Source: Heterohyrax brucei (taxonomy: Eukaryota; Chordata; Mammalia; Hyracoidea; Procaviidae). Taken from it: a DNA stretch of 64,000 nt. Of this stretch, positions 35,546 to 46,314 are shown one piece after another. Under the pieces are notes generated by a model. The model did no database searches. It was given only the letters and a program-made list of their open reading frames with translations, and was not told where the DNA came from. Location: assembly GCA_028571685.1 (NCBI GenBank), contig CM053156.1, forward strand, positions 82,959,049-83,023,048, given 5' to 3'. Within the stretch, counting starts at the first letter, position 1. The number at the start of each line of letters is the position of its first letter. The position numbers and the translations under genes are program-made.

Positions 35546-36479
35546 GTTAACCATTAGAGAAATGCAGGTGAAAACTACCATGAGATACCATCTCAACCCA
35601 ACAAGGATGGCATTAATCCCCAAAACACAAAATAATAAATGTTGGAGAGGCTGTGGAGAGATAGAAACACTGATGCACTGCTGGTGGTAATGTAAAATGA
35701 TATAACCACTTTGGAAATTGATTTGGCATGTTCTTATAAAGCTAGAAGTAGTAATACCGTACTATTTAGCAATCCCATTTCTTGGACTGTACCCTAGAGA
35801 AATAAGAACTGCCACACAAATAGAAACATGCCCACCAGTGTACATTGTCGTGCTGTCCACAGTACCCCAAATGATGGACTTAACCTCGGTGCCCATCAAC
35901 GGATGAACAGATAAACAAACTATGGTGTAATCACACAATGGGGTGTTATGCAGTGATAAAGAATAGTGATGAATCTGGGGGATACCTTGCAGCATGAAGA
36001 AATTCAGAAGCTGCTGAGTGAAATTAGTCACAAACATATATTGTATGAGGCAGTTAAAAAGACTCAAGAAAAGCTTAAACATAGAAGAAACCACAGGTTT
36101 TGATGGTTACAGATGGGGAGGGGCATAAAGGGGAATTTACTGATGTGATACTTTTGGTTTTTTGTTTAATTTGATACTGGCATTATTTTATGGGAATGCA
36201 AGGACAACACATAGAGAAGTCAGCACAGCTGAATAAACCAAAAGCTAATAAGTTTTCTACGTATAACCATTTAAAGGGTCAGAGAAACAGGTGCAGTGGC
36301 CTGGGGACCGTGGTTTCAGGGGACATCAGGGACAGTTGGCATGGCACAGTTTGTTGGCAGAGTGTTCTGTATCCCTCTCTAGTGTGTGGCATCTGGGATG
36401 TTAACAGCTAGCAAGTGGTCTAGGTAGCAGTGATAGGTCTCAACCCACCTGGAGCAAAAGAAAACAAAGAACATCAACC

Positions 36480-36640
36480 AGAACCAAACCCACTGCTATT
36501 GAGTTGATACCGACTCATAAAAAGCCTGTAAGACAGAACAGAACTGTCCTCTAGAGTTCTGAGGGAGCACCTAGTGGATTTGAACTGCTGACATTTTGGT
36601 TAGCAGACACAGCACTTGACTACTATGCCACCAGCATTTC
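36480..36640 (-). mobile_element. AfroSINE in L1
   Basis: Minus copy 'accaaacccactgctattga' to 'actatgccaccagcatttcc'. Confidence 0.85.
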
Positions 36641-37210
36641 CAAAGAATATCAAAGATGTAAGGAAATACGAGCTCAAGGAAAGAGTGAGCTACGTAAACT
36701 GGAGACTGTGTCAGCGTGAGACTGGAGGGACTGGATTGTGCTGTCTGCCGCCAGTGACTCCCCTTAAGGGAACTCAAAGGAGAGTCTGTAATGAAGTGGG
36801 GGAATTGTGGGATTTAGAACTTGAACTCTAGTGGAAGGACTGGACTTGATGGTCTGATAGACTGGAGGATCCCCAGAAAAATGTGGTCCCCGGACTGTCT
36901 CTTGGCCCAGAGCTAAGGCTGTTCCAGAGGCCAACTCCTCAGACAAAAATTGCACTGGGCTATAAGACATCAAATGACACTGGTGAAGCATCTGCTTCTT
37001 GGCTTAAGTAGATACTGGAGACTAGCTAGGCCGTTCCTGTCTGGAGGCGATTTGGGGGGCAGGAAGGAGACAGGACATGGGCAACTCAGGGTGGAGAAGA
37101 GGGGTGTGCTGCCACAGTGTGGCAAGAGCAGCTAGTGTCACATGGCAAGTTTGTGTAGGTGTTCGTGTGAGAGGCTGCCTCTAACTGTAAACTTACACAA
37201 TAAAATAATA

Positions 37211-37796
37211 CTAAAAAGTAGTCCCCATGAATTGTCTTCAGATGTCTTTGTCACAAAGAGTTAATTCCAAATCATAACAACTGTTCAGCAAAGAAGGCCC
37301 AGTTGCTTTCCATGTTAGAGCCCCTTCCTCTCAATGGAACATCCCTGTTTACTTGGGCCTTGCCAAGACCTGGGGGGAGGGGATGGCAAGTGGTCTTGAG
37401 TAGATGAATCACAAGGTTAATGTACCAGTGGACAGGGACATCTGAAGTAGCTCATATTTTGATTTTTCTTGATCAAAAACAAAACAACAACTTAAAACAC
37501 CAATAAGGAATCATGAATGGGAAATTATGTTTGTTTTAGATAAGTGAAGATCTATATAGGACATTTTCTTTAATTTTCAAGCAGAATAGTCTCAGCATTA
37601 AATTTGAAGTTTAACTCCTGCTGCAGGGACCTCATAGCACCTTAGGATTGGCCCTCCCTCAGGTAAATCACTTTGAATCCTTCGGCTCATTAGTAAAATT
37701 CATCACTCTCTGAGCGTCACTGTCTTCCACTGGCCACCCCTCTGTTATCAGCTGTTCCAAAAAAATGAGTGTCTTAACAACCAATTCCCAAAGGGG
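37211..37796. other. unassigned non-coding sequence
   Basis: No gene or repeat recognised. Confidence 0.4.
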
Positions 37797-38002
37797 TCAT
37801 GAAACTCACTGCTATTGAGTTGGTTCTCATTCATAGCAACCTTTATGACAGAACAGAACCATCCCATAGGGTTTCCAAGGCTGTAATCTTTACAGAAGCT
37901 GACCAGCACAGCCTTCTCCTTCGGAGCCACTGGTCAATTCTAACTGCTACTCTTTTGGTTGGCAGCTGAGCGCTTAACCACTGTACTTACCAGGGCTCCA
38001 AG
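37797..38002 (-). mobile_element. AfroSINE, long form
   Basis: Minus copy 'tcactgctattgagttggtt', the middle 'ccaaggctgtaatctttaca', the end 'cttaccagggctcc'. Confidence 0.88.
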
Positions 38003-38016
38003 GGGCTGTTGGTAGA

Positions 38017-38541
38017 TGTCACAGGTTGAATTGTTTCCCCCTCAAAAAATGTAGCCCTGTGGCTGGGTCATGATTCCCAATATTTTGTGATTGTTCTCCA
38101 CTTTGTGATTTTCCTGTGCTGTATGTTAAGGGATTAGGCTGGGCCGGTAAATCCCTTCACAGGACTACCTCCCTGCTCCACTATAAAGGGAGTTTCCCTG
38201 GAGTGTGGCTTGTACCACACTTAATCCTTTCGTCCTACAAGAGATAAAAGGAAAGAGAAGCAAGCAGAGAATTGGGAACCTCACACCATCAAGAAAGCAG
38301 CACCAAGAGAAGAGTGAGCTCTTCAGACTTGAGGTTCCTGCACCAAGATGCTCCCGGGACAAAGACTGATGCCATACCAGAACTTTGCCTCCAGAGCTGA
38401 CAAGGGGGAAAGCCTTCTCCTGTTGCAGACATCCTGAATTTGGACATGTAGCCTACTGGACTGTGTAAGAATAAACCTTCCTTTGTTAAAGCCATCCACT
38501 CTGCGGTATTTCTGTTGGAGCATCACTAGCTGGCTAAAACA
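38017..38541 (+). mobile_element. MaLR-like solo LTR with 5-bp TSD
   Basis: 525 bp from 'tgtcacaggttgaattgttt' to 'agctggctaaaaca', flanked by perfect 'gtaga' duplications (38012-38016 and 38542-38546). The opening and closing phrases and the late 'aataaa' (about 38471) fit ERVL-MaLR type LTRs. No internal region is present, so it is a solo LTR. Confidence 0.8.
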
Positions 38542-38727
38542 GTAGATAGTTTAAAAATGAGCTTTAAGTCCATCAGAAACCCTATGGAGTGCCACTTAAA
38601 TGATACCTAGAGATCAGCGAGATACTAGAGACTAGGAACACATCTGACAGATAGCTCAACATGAAAATAAAATGCATGCTGAAGAAACTTTTGAGAATGG
38701 AAAATCCAGCTTACTCATTTTTTAGGG

Positions 38728-39120
38728 TTTTTTTTTTTTATTGTGATTTGAGTGAAAGTGTACAATCCAGTTTATGTGCCCACCTATCTGCAGCTCCTTT
38801 TGCTGTCCTTGCCTGGTGACAACTCATTTGTCCTTTCCATTCTATACATGTCCTATCCTCCTCACCACCTTCTCCACTCCTCTACTAAGAGGCCAGTAGG
38901 ACGACATCCCATAGATGCACAGAACCATAAAGTGCACACACGATATGGTCATTCTGTGTCCCTCAGTCCAATACATTCCTGTCCGAAGAGTGACCTCAGT
39001 AAAGATTTATGATGGGTGGGGGGGCAGCATTGAGTCTAGGGGCTATGCTCCGAGGGGAAACCCCAGGCCTTCGGACCATCAATTGTAGTCTCTTAGTAGA
39101 GTTCTTAGGATGTCATTTTT
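38728..39120 (-). mobile_element. L1 3' end, minus strand, with poly-T
   Basis: Starts with a T run (38731-38740), 'attgtgatttgagtgaaagt', then 'gccagtaggacgacatccca' and 'cataaagtgcacacacgata', the reverse complement of the 11435-11860 copy. Confidence 0.7.
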
Positions 39121-40120
39121 CAAGTGTTTATCGACATGAGTAATGCTTCCAGTGAATGGTTTAGCCTGGCTATGCAGACAGGTCTTCTTGCTCCAGGGAG
39201 GGACATTAAATATGACCTACGAACTGGGAGAGATTACTACAGATTTCTCAGAAAAACAAAAAATGGCTTTAAAGGTCATGGGAGGCTAATCTAAACAGGC
39301 AGCTGTGTTCAGTGGATGTCTGCAGAGCCCCAGGGGTCATGTTTTAACCCAAACACATGCATGAATAACAGAGTTCTTGTGATCTGTGGGGTCTGCATTC
39401 ATAGCTTCCCCCACATGCTTTTTTCATAAATGATTATGAGAGGGGTGTGTGTATGTGTGTGTCATGTTCGGCTGGAACTTTAGGCTAGCCTGAAATGATT
39501 CCAGGGTGGCAACAATCAACTCTTCATTTGCCTCCGTCTGAGGTGTTCATTCTGATCAGATACGAACCTTCAGAACAGACCGTCATTGTCAGATAGAAGT
39601 GATGGGTTGGTGTGTTTGTTTTGCTTTTCTCTCCCCAGTTGTATCTGCAGGGTTACCAGTCTGAAGATAATGCACTGTGGAGTTATAGAAGTGTGTTTTT
39701 GTAGGGGAAATGTGGGGCATTTTTTAAAGGGATTCAGATTCAATTCTCATGCCTCGGGCCTGAAGAGGCAACTTCTTGCCTTCTGAATCGTGAGTGGGAA
39801 CGAAGAGAAAGGCTGGAAGTTGAGTCGTGTTTCCTTTGTCTGTTCCTGATGCATGAGAAGGAATGCTATGCCAGCTGTGGTTGTTTTTCTTCTGCATTGA
39901 GTCTTTGACTCTGTTGTGTAGCAAGGATGCAATAAAAATACCAGATTAATTGGATGCTCAAAGATTCCGACCTTGTAAGAGTATAGTCCTAGAGTGACAG
40001 TGACTGTGATGTTGGTGTGGTCACCTTTGAGAGGGAGTGTAGCTGTGTGCTTATCTGGGGTAGGATGAAGCCTGTATTCTCCTGAGTATCCTAAATGCTT
40101 AGAGTGGAGCCTACCACTCT
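39121..40120. other. unassigned unique-looking sequence
   Basis: About 1 kb with no recognised gene or repeat. Frames of about 60-67 codons on both strands look like chance. Confidence 0.4.
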
Positions 40121-40234
40121 ACTTCCCAAGCGATGTCCTCGCACTCAGGCCCTTGTTGCCTTGGAGTCTATTTTGTGCAGGTAATTATTGAGACACGATT
40201 AAGCAGGTGACTGAGTGGATTTCAGAGGTACCTC
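40121..40234. repeat. 114-bp direct repeat, copy 1
   Basis: 'acttcccaagcgatgtcctc' to 'ggatttcagaggtacctc', nearly identical to 40757-40870, 636 bp away. The sequences outside the two copies differ. Confidence 0.85.
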
Positions 40235-40756
40235 CTTTTCTAGCACAAGCCAAGACAGAGTGTGGAATGTGTTCTCTGCCATGCCTTGTCCTAAGACTGC
40301 AGTGTGTTAATTCATGTACTCCTTGTAGGAGTTGTTGCCTTGTACTAGATGCTCCACCCTACAGCTACCTCTGCGGACTCCTTGGCTGACCAACAGGCAG
40401 TTTCCTGTCTCAACTACAACCGCATATCCTCTCTGTTCCAGCAGTGTCGCCAGTACCAGGGGCAGCTTGCTGAGCGAGAAGCAGACACCCTCAGGACTTG
40501 TTAATGTCTCCTGGAGGCAGCCCAAGACCAGAGGGGTTTGGGAGACGGTGGGTAAATAGGGCAGCTTCCCCATACTCTAGCAAGATAATTCTACAAGTCT
40601 CTTCATGGCTTCCCAGAGAGTCTCTGCGGAGATGAACCCCGGAAGCCGGAGGCTCAGATTGTTCATTGTTTACTGCTGGGTTGTTTTCTTTTCCCCTCTC
40701 CCTCCTTGATTCTCTCTCTTCACTTCCTGCCACTCTTACTTGGGCTTCTTGGGATC

Positions 40757-40870
40757 ACTTCCCAAGCGATGCCCTCGTACTCAGGCCCTTGTTGCCTTGG
40801 AGTCTATTTCGCGCAGGTAATTATTGAGACACGATTAAGCAAATGAATGAGTGGATTTCAGAGGTACCTC
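40757..40870. repeat. 114-bp direct repeat, copy 2
   Basis: 'acttcccaagcgatgccctc' to 'ggatttcagaggtacctc'. By eye about half a dozen mismatches to copy 1. It could be an LTR-like piece or a local duplication. No class assigned. Confidence 0.85.
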
Positions 40871-41136
40871 ATTTTTCCAGGCTCACCAGAAACCACACAG
40901 TTTGTGATAGATTCGTCCATCACATTAATGTACTTGGGTGGTCGTCCTGCTGCAATTGTTAATGAAGCGGTGGGAATTGATGCTGAAGTAGAGACGCAGA
41001 AAAGAATAAATTGAATGCAAGCAATCATGGCAAGGGTCTGGGTTAGTTTAACATAATTGGAGTTCAATTGAACTGCTGTTGAACATTGGCTAGAGGTCAC
41101 TTCTAGCCACACTTTTGTATACATTCCTTTTAGCAA
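40858..41136 (-). other. 92-codon frame with hydrophobic segment, unrecognised
   Basis: The frame has a hydrophobic stretch at about residues 33-52 ('QTLAMIACIQFILFCVSTSA') after a polar head, like a signal sequence of a viral glycoprotein leader. The end of the frame lies in direct-repeat copy 2. I do not recognise the protein. It may be a fragment of an unclassified retroelement env, or chance. Confidence 0.25.
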
Positions 41137-41364
41137 GAATCAATACAGTTATTCAAGGAAAAACAAGGTTTTTGTGTGCAATGGCAGATAAGTGAGAGAA
41201 AATAAAATAATTGGGAAGGTTACTTTTTAGTTTTTGAATTATATTTTAAAAATGAGTTATGAGTTGCATTCATTAATAAGTAACATTTATCTACTATTCA
41301 TGTTATCGTGGACTGAGATTCTGTGAGTTTCCTAAATAACACAGGAATTTATTCATGCATATAT

Positions 41365-41482
41365 AAAACAGAATAGAACTGCTACACAGGATTTCCAAGG
41401 AGCATCTGGTAGTTTTGAACTGTTGACCTGTTAGTTAGAAGCTGTAGTTCTTAACCACTGTGCCACCAGGGTTTCCAAGAGT
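41365..41482 (-). mobile_element. AfroSINE, partial
   Basis: 'acagaatagaactgctacac' to 'ctgtgccaccagggtttcc'. Confidence 0.8.
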
Positions 41483-41614
41483 AACTGTAGACTGTGTTGT
41501 ATTCTGTTCTTGGAACTGAATCATTGATCCTTGTGGTTCTGATTCTGCTTGCATATTAAAACAACAGCTCTCAGAAGTGTCAGCCAGCTGATAGTTGCCA
41601 TTTACTAATATATG

Positions 41615-41800
41615 CCTGATACTATTCTGGTTCTTTGTATACATTGTCTAATTTAACAAACATAGTAAAACAATTAGAAAAAACTGTTTATCTTCATTTT
41701 ACCAAGGAGGGAACTGGAGTTCAGAAGAAGGAAGGGTAGTATTTCCAAGTTCATACTGGAAGCATAATTTAAACTCATGCCTGCCCAAATGTCAAGTTTA
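41615..41800 (+). repeat. MIR
   Basis: 'tgatactattctggttcttt', 'acattgtctaatttaacaaa', 'cttcattttaccaaggaggg' in MIR order. Confidence 0.65.
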
Positions 41801-42364
41801 CCTTCATTTGGTTCAGAGGGCCAGCTGAGACCTGACATTTGCATAAAATGTTCTTCAGTACTTGATCCCATGTGATCTTTGTGGCATTCAAAGTGAATTT
41901 CTTTCAGTTCCCCAGATGTCACAGTTCTGGTTTCACCTCTGGTCTTTGACCTTGCTATCTTCTTGGATGAGCCTTCTTCCCTCTCCCTCTCTGGTTTGAC
42001 AGGCTAATTCCTGTTTTTTATTCAACCTCCATTTGGCTGTAATTTTCTCTGGGTAGGACTTCTATTTCTAGTCCTCTACATTAATCCTGAACAGAATTGA
42101 AAGACATTATAGCTGTAGTCTGGGTCAAAAATGATGTTGGCTTGAATTGGGATGATGCTGATGGAAGAACTCTTTTTGTTTAATGCAATAAGATACATAC
42201 ATAGAACCTATTGTCCCTTGCTGATGGATTGGATATAGAGTGTATGCACAAGGACAAGTAAGCTTTTATAACTGGACTCTGGAGGAAGCAATTTACTATG
42301 ATGCAACCATTTGGTCAGCAAGAATCAGTTGAACTCTCTTCGTTGTGTGTCAGACCTTGTTCTG

Positions 42365-42570
42365 TTGTAGTTACAGGCTGTCGAGTTGATTCTGACCCAT
42401 AGCAACTCCATGTGGAGGAGGCGAACTGTCCCATGGAGTTTTCTTGCTGGTAATCCTTTTAGAAGATAACCAGGCTTTTCTCCTGAGGATCCCTGGGTAG
42501 CATAGAACCACCAAAACCTTTTGGTTAGCAGCCAGGCACTTAACCTTTGCATCACCAGAGCTCCTGCTCT
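42365..42570 (-). mobile_element. AfroSINE, long form
   Basis: Minus copy 'aggctgtcgagttgattctg' to 'ttgcatcaccagagctcc'. The preceding 41801-42364 hold no recognised feature. Confidence 0.8.
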
Positions 42571-43499
42571 TGTTTTAAAGGTACCAACATTGTCCCTTAG
42601 GTGCAGGATGGGCCCTGGAGGCAAAAATTGATCTGAGAAAAATTAACAAGATCCCCTGTGGGCAAATGCAGGAACTGGCAACTGGCTTGTCATTAGATAA
42701 TTCATCTTTAGACTGTGAAGAGGAAGTACGGAAATAAGTTTCTGATTTTTGCCACCAATCTACAAAATAAAACAAGTTTGTTGGCTTTTTCTAATGAAAA
42801 ACTAAAGCTCTCATTGGGATTTGAACCAGTGGCTGTAGGGACTTGTATTATCATTATGTCAGATTTAAGTGTCATTAAGACTCGTGCTTAATTTGTTAAG
42901 TCCAGTCTTTAGTTGAAGGAATTATCTTTCTTAGGCTGCAGAGGGAAATGATGTATGCTTGCTCCCCAATGTTTTCTCCAAATCAAAACCAAAAGGAAGT
43001 CATGCCATTGCAGTCGGCAGCTTTTAAAAAGAGCGTGCATTCCTTGGTTCTGTTGGAATTTGACTGTGACAAAAAGGCTTGTTACAAGGTGGCTGTTGCC
43101 TCGCGTTCGATTTGGTTGACGTGGATGTCACTCACGTCCTGTGACGTGGAGTCACAAGTGATCACTGGATACAGAGTGGAGGGGAAGAGAAGGATCAAGG
43201 ATAGACCAGGTTTTCAGTCTTTGAAAGTTGTTGCCCGACCAGCATGCCATCTCCCCACTAACCCACAAAATGCTAGGATGTGTTTTAAATTTGTCACTTG
43301 TGTGCATTGTGTGTTTTACACAGTCATGTAGAATAGGAGTCGCAAATGCAGATGCCTTCAGGGAATCATGCAGTTAATCAAATGAGGTAGTTGAGTATAA
43401 AGAAATACATACTAAATATAAAGTCATACCATTTTGTAAGCCCTGTGGTAGCATCCTGAAATGTTCTTTTGCCCTGGAATTGCGTATTTGCTGGCCAGT
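42571..43499. other. unassigned unique-looking sequence
   Basis: No repeat recognised. The plus frame at 42948-43331 (127 codons) is the longest of the host stretches but shows no domain, and I have no splice or composition support, so it is not called a gene. Confidence 0.4.
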
Positions 43500-43720
43500 T
43501 TCATGCTAAGGATAGGGTTCTCTGGGTTCACTTTCTAATGCTGACTCCCATAGGCTGTGTGGCTGTGAGATTTCTAGAGCCTGAAATTATTCACCTGTGA
43601 AGTGGCTATGAAAATGCCTTCCTCATAGAGTAATTGGGTAGATTCCATTCGGTAGTATGTATCAGATGTCCCGCATAGGACCCAAGCAACGATAAGCACT
43701 CAGTAACGGCAGAATTTTTC
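43500..43720 (+). repeat. MIR
   Basis: 'ctgggttcactttctaatgc', 'aattattcacctgtgaagtg', 'atgccttcctcatagagtaa' in MIR order. Confidence 0.6.
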
Positions 43721-43724
43721 CATC

Positions 43725-43985
43725 TTTTGAAGTATTTTATTTGTTGTTGAAAATACACGCAGCAAAACGCACACCAACACAATAATCTCTACACGTATAA
43801 TTCTCTGACTTTGATGACATTCTGCAGATTGTGCAGCCATTCTCACCTTCCTTTTCTGATTATTCCTCCTCCGATGACATAAACCCACTGTCCCCTAAGC
43901 TTCCCATCTAACCTTTTGAATTACTGTTGTCAGTTTGATTCCATGTAGGTAGTTCCTTGAAAGAGCACAATGCTCGAGGCAGACA
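43725..43985 (-). mobile_element. L1-type 3' UTR fragment
   Basis: 'cattctgcagattgtgcagc', 'cattctcaccttccttttct', 'aaagagcacaatgctcgagg'. I recall this as part of a common afrotherian L1 3' UTR. Confidence 0.5.
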
Positions 43986-44082
43986 AAAAGGGGAATTTTA
44001 TTTTCATCAAAGTTGAAATGGATCATTTACTAAGTAGTGTAGAAGATACTGTGCTTCACGGAAAAATGTGTATGTATGCAAG

Positions 44083-44385
44083 TGTCGCTGCCTGCGACCC
44101 CCGGAACCCGCCCGGGGCCCCAAGCAGGAGACACCGAATGCAGGGAGACAAGAGAGGAACAACAACAACTTTATTTTTCTGGGCTTCGGCTTATATACCG
44201 AGCCATGTCCAATAGGCATTCAGTTTGGCATGGGGTGAGGGCGGCTTTCTCTTCTAACTGGCTGCAATCATCAGGCCATCATGGGCGTCACACAGGGGCT
44301 GACGTGGGGAGGCGGGTTTACTCAGGGCGCGGTCGGGTGTCTCGGTGCCATCTTCAAGGCGCGGCTGCAATGTGGGCTTCCCACA
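44083..44385 (-). repeat. ERV-A 3' LTR
   Basis: 303 bp, minus strand TGTGGGAAG...GCGACA. It has a TATATAA box (complement at 44191-44197) about 20 bp before an AATAAA signal (complement at 44170-44175), so R is very short. It differs from the 5' LTR near 44346 (t against c) and 44370 (a against g). Confidence 0.95.
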
Positions 44386-44403
44386 TCTCCCCCTTTTTGT
44401 TTT
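44386..44403 (-). promoter_or_regulatory. ERV-A polypurine tract
   Basis: On the minus strand AAAACAAAAAGGGGGAGA lies directly before the LTR start. This is the primer site for plus-strand DNA synthesis in retroviruses. Confidence 0.9.
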
Positions 44404-44555
44404 AATAAAAGCAAGGTACAAGGCAAGGTATCGCAAGAAACGCCTGGCTTGGGTCATCCTAGCCCAGAACTTCTCTCTTACCCGTCATCAGGCCGGCTGC
44501 AGCAAAAGGCAGGGGCCCTGTCTTAGGTTGAGGGAGCCTGGCTGGAGGTTGCCCG

Positions 44556-46314
44556 TCATTGACTGCTTTCAAGCATCTGTAACCACACCTGGCTACCCTG
44601 AGTGTCAGCTGCCACTTCAGAGTAGGCCTGTACCAAAAGGGAGTATTTGATCTCCTGTGGTTTCTTATGGCGACATAGACAGTAGCAGCCTACACCGATG
44701 GCCAATATGAAGAGGAATACTATCCCCACAAGACCAGCCCATTCCTTTGTCAGCACGCCCAATTGAGACCAAAACCCTCGCATGATTGAGGCCAATGAAG
44801 CGTCCACTCGGGTGGAGTTGACAGACATTATGGCATTACGCAACTGAGTGATAAGCGCCTCAGTCTTTTTGGACCAATTTCCAGTCAATTGTTGAGACAG
44901 AGTTCTAGAGAGATAAGCAGCCCTGGAGATGTTGTGAAAATGAACGGGAGTGACGCAGACGCTGGCTAGGCGCCACTCACAGCCCAGCTGCACTAGCTGG
45001 GTTAAACTGTCCACTTGCTCTTGAACTAAGTCTACACGGTGATTTAATATGTGAATGGCTCCCAGAAGTTTTCCATTAACTGCAAGCTGTGTTTGTAGCG
45101 TTGTAGCGGTGTTTTCCGCCATTTGATTAAGGGCGTCGGCTGTTTGCACAGTTTGAGTCAAGGCTACTGCAGCGGCGGCTGCCGCAGCGACAGAGGCAGT
45201 AACTGCCGCAACAATGGCAGCGGTAATTCCAAAGTCTCCTTTGGAGCGCAAATGAGTTGACAGTGACGATCGGGTGTTCTGCACTGGCCATGGTACGTAG
45301 CGAGGCAACCTAGTAACTAGAGCGGTATGAAACATAGAAGCATTCCAACATAATGAGTAGAAACAAGTATTATTAGTACATGAAACGGGGTCATTAGAGG
45401 GACGGGAGTCATGCATTAACATGAACATGAAAGGTGGTTGCACACAAACAGGAGTGGGAGGGAAGGTAAGGTTAGAGCCCACTCCTTGTGTTTCTAGTGT
45501 GTCCTCAAACACACCTGTGGAATTCCACTTCACAGTGGTGTTACTAATTGTACCACCGGTCAGCATGACAACTGGGGTTATGTCAGTGCAACCTCCACCG
45601 ACACCACAAAGTAGCCAAACATCAAAGGATTAGTGGGGCTTGCCTGTGTTGGAAACTGCCAGGTATAATTCTTCCCGGGGGAGAAGTGGTTGGCCTGCGT
45701 TCCAATATTGGGAGAGAATGTGAAAAAGGATTTGACAGCCCACGGGGACCGATGGCTTTGGCAGCCAGTCCAAAGCTGGGGCCAATCGCGGGTGCTTTTG
45801 CAATAGGGGGCCCAGCGAGGCTGGGGGGGGACAGTAGAGTTTCCTTTGGGGATCATGAGGGGTAAACGACCTTGCAGCAAGGTACCATTCGTGGTGGGGT
45901 TAGAGCTATTTTTTGGGGGGGGGGGTCAAACCACCCCGCAGACATATTATACAGTGTGACACATGGGGTGTTCTCTATAGAGTTTTCTAGATCAGACAGG
46001 TTGTGGGGCACACGAAAGCAGAGAAGGCCCCGCAAGGTGACATTGAGTGGACGAGGTTCAGAGCTGCTGCTCTCATCTACCGGAATCGAGGGAAGTTGAA
46101 GGGAGTCATTAGTGGTAAAAAGTTGGGGGAACAACCCTGAAGAATAGTGGACTGGGAGAGGTAGGGGCAGAACATCTAAGAGCCCCCAATACTTATCTGT
46201 GTCTGCGCCATCAGTGTCCACAGCATCAGCGTTGGAAGCTTCATTGATTAGCAGAGGTGTCAGCAGTAATGACAGGGGTAGGATTTTCAGGAGAGTCATC
46301 AGCGGAGACATCAT
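44556..46314 (-). pseudogene. env: ERV-A env, two frame changes
   Basis: Betaretrovirus-type envelope. Env binds the receptor (SU) and fuses membranes (TM). It is read as three frames: 45853-46314 (signal segment 'LLKILPLSLLLTPLLI' at about residues 7-22, then SU start), 45578-45880 (SU middle) and 44556-45566 (SU end plus all of TM). The last frame has a fusion-peptide-like Ala-rich stretch near residues 112-140, a long helical region, the Cys pair in 'LGCEWRLASVCVTP', a membrane span 'WAGLVGIVFLFILAIGVG' and a tail of about 45 residues. The first break is in an 11-base G run (plus strand 45915-45925), the second near 45570-45590. The start overlaps the pol end by 74 bp. Confidence 0.88.

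Larger units (their letters stand above)
34555..37210 (+). mobile_element. L1 ORF2 end and 3' UTR with nested SINEs
   Basis: The 3' part of an L1. From 34580 the sequence encodes, in broken plus frames, the ORF2 C-terminal region ('aactcgaaatggaccaaaga', 'agataccatctcaacccaac', 'acactgatgcactgctggtg'). The 3' UTR follows and ends near 37200 with 'cacaataaaataata'. AfroSINEs at 35150-35545 and 36480-36640 are inserted. The long minus frame at 34573-34962 is antisense to L1 and not a gene. Confidence 0.75.

Noticed and set aside
42800-42850. tRNA-like 'gggatttgaaccag' phrase
   Set aside because: Only a box-B-like piece. No box A, acceptor pairing or anticodon arm around it.
42948-43331. 127-codon plus frame in unique sequence
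   Set aside because: No known domain, no clear splice context. Cannot be told from chance.
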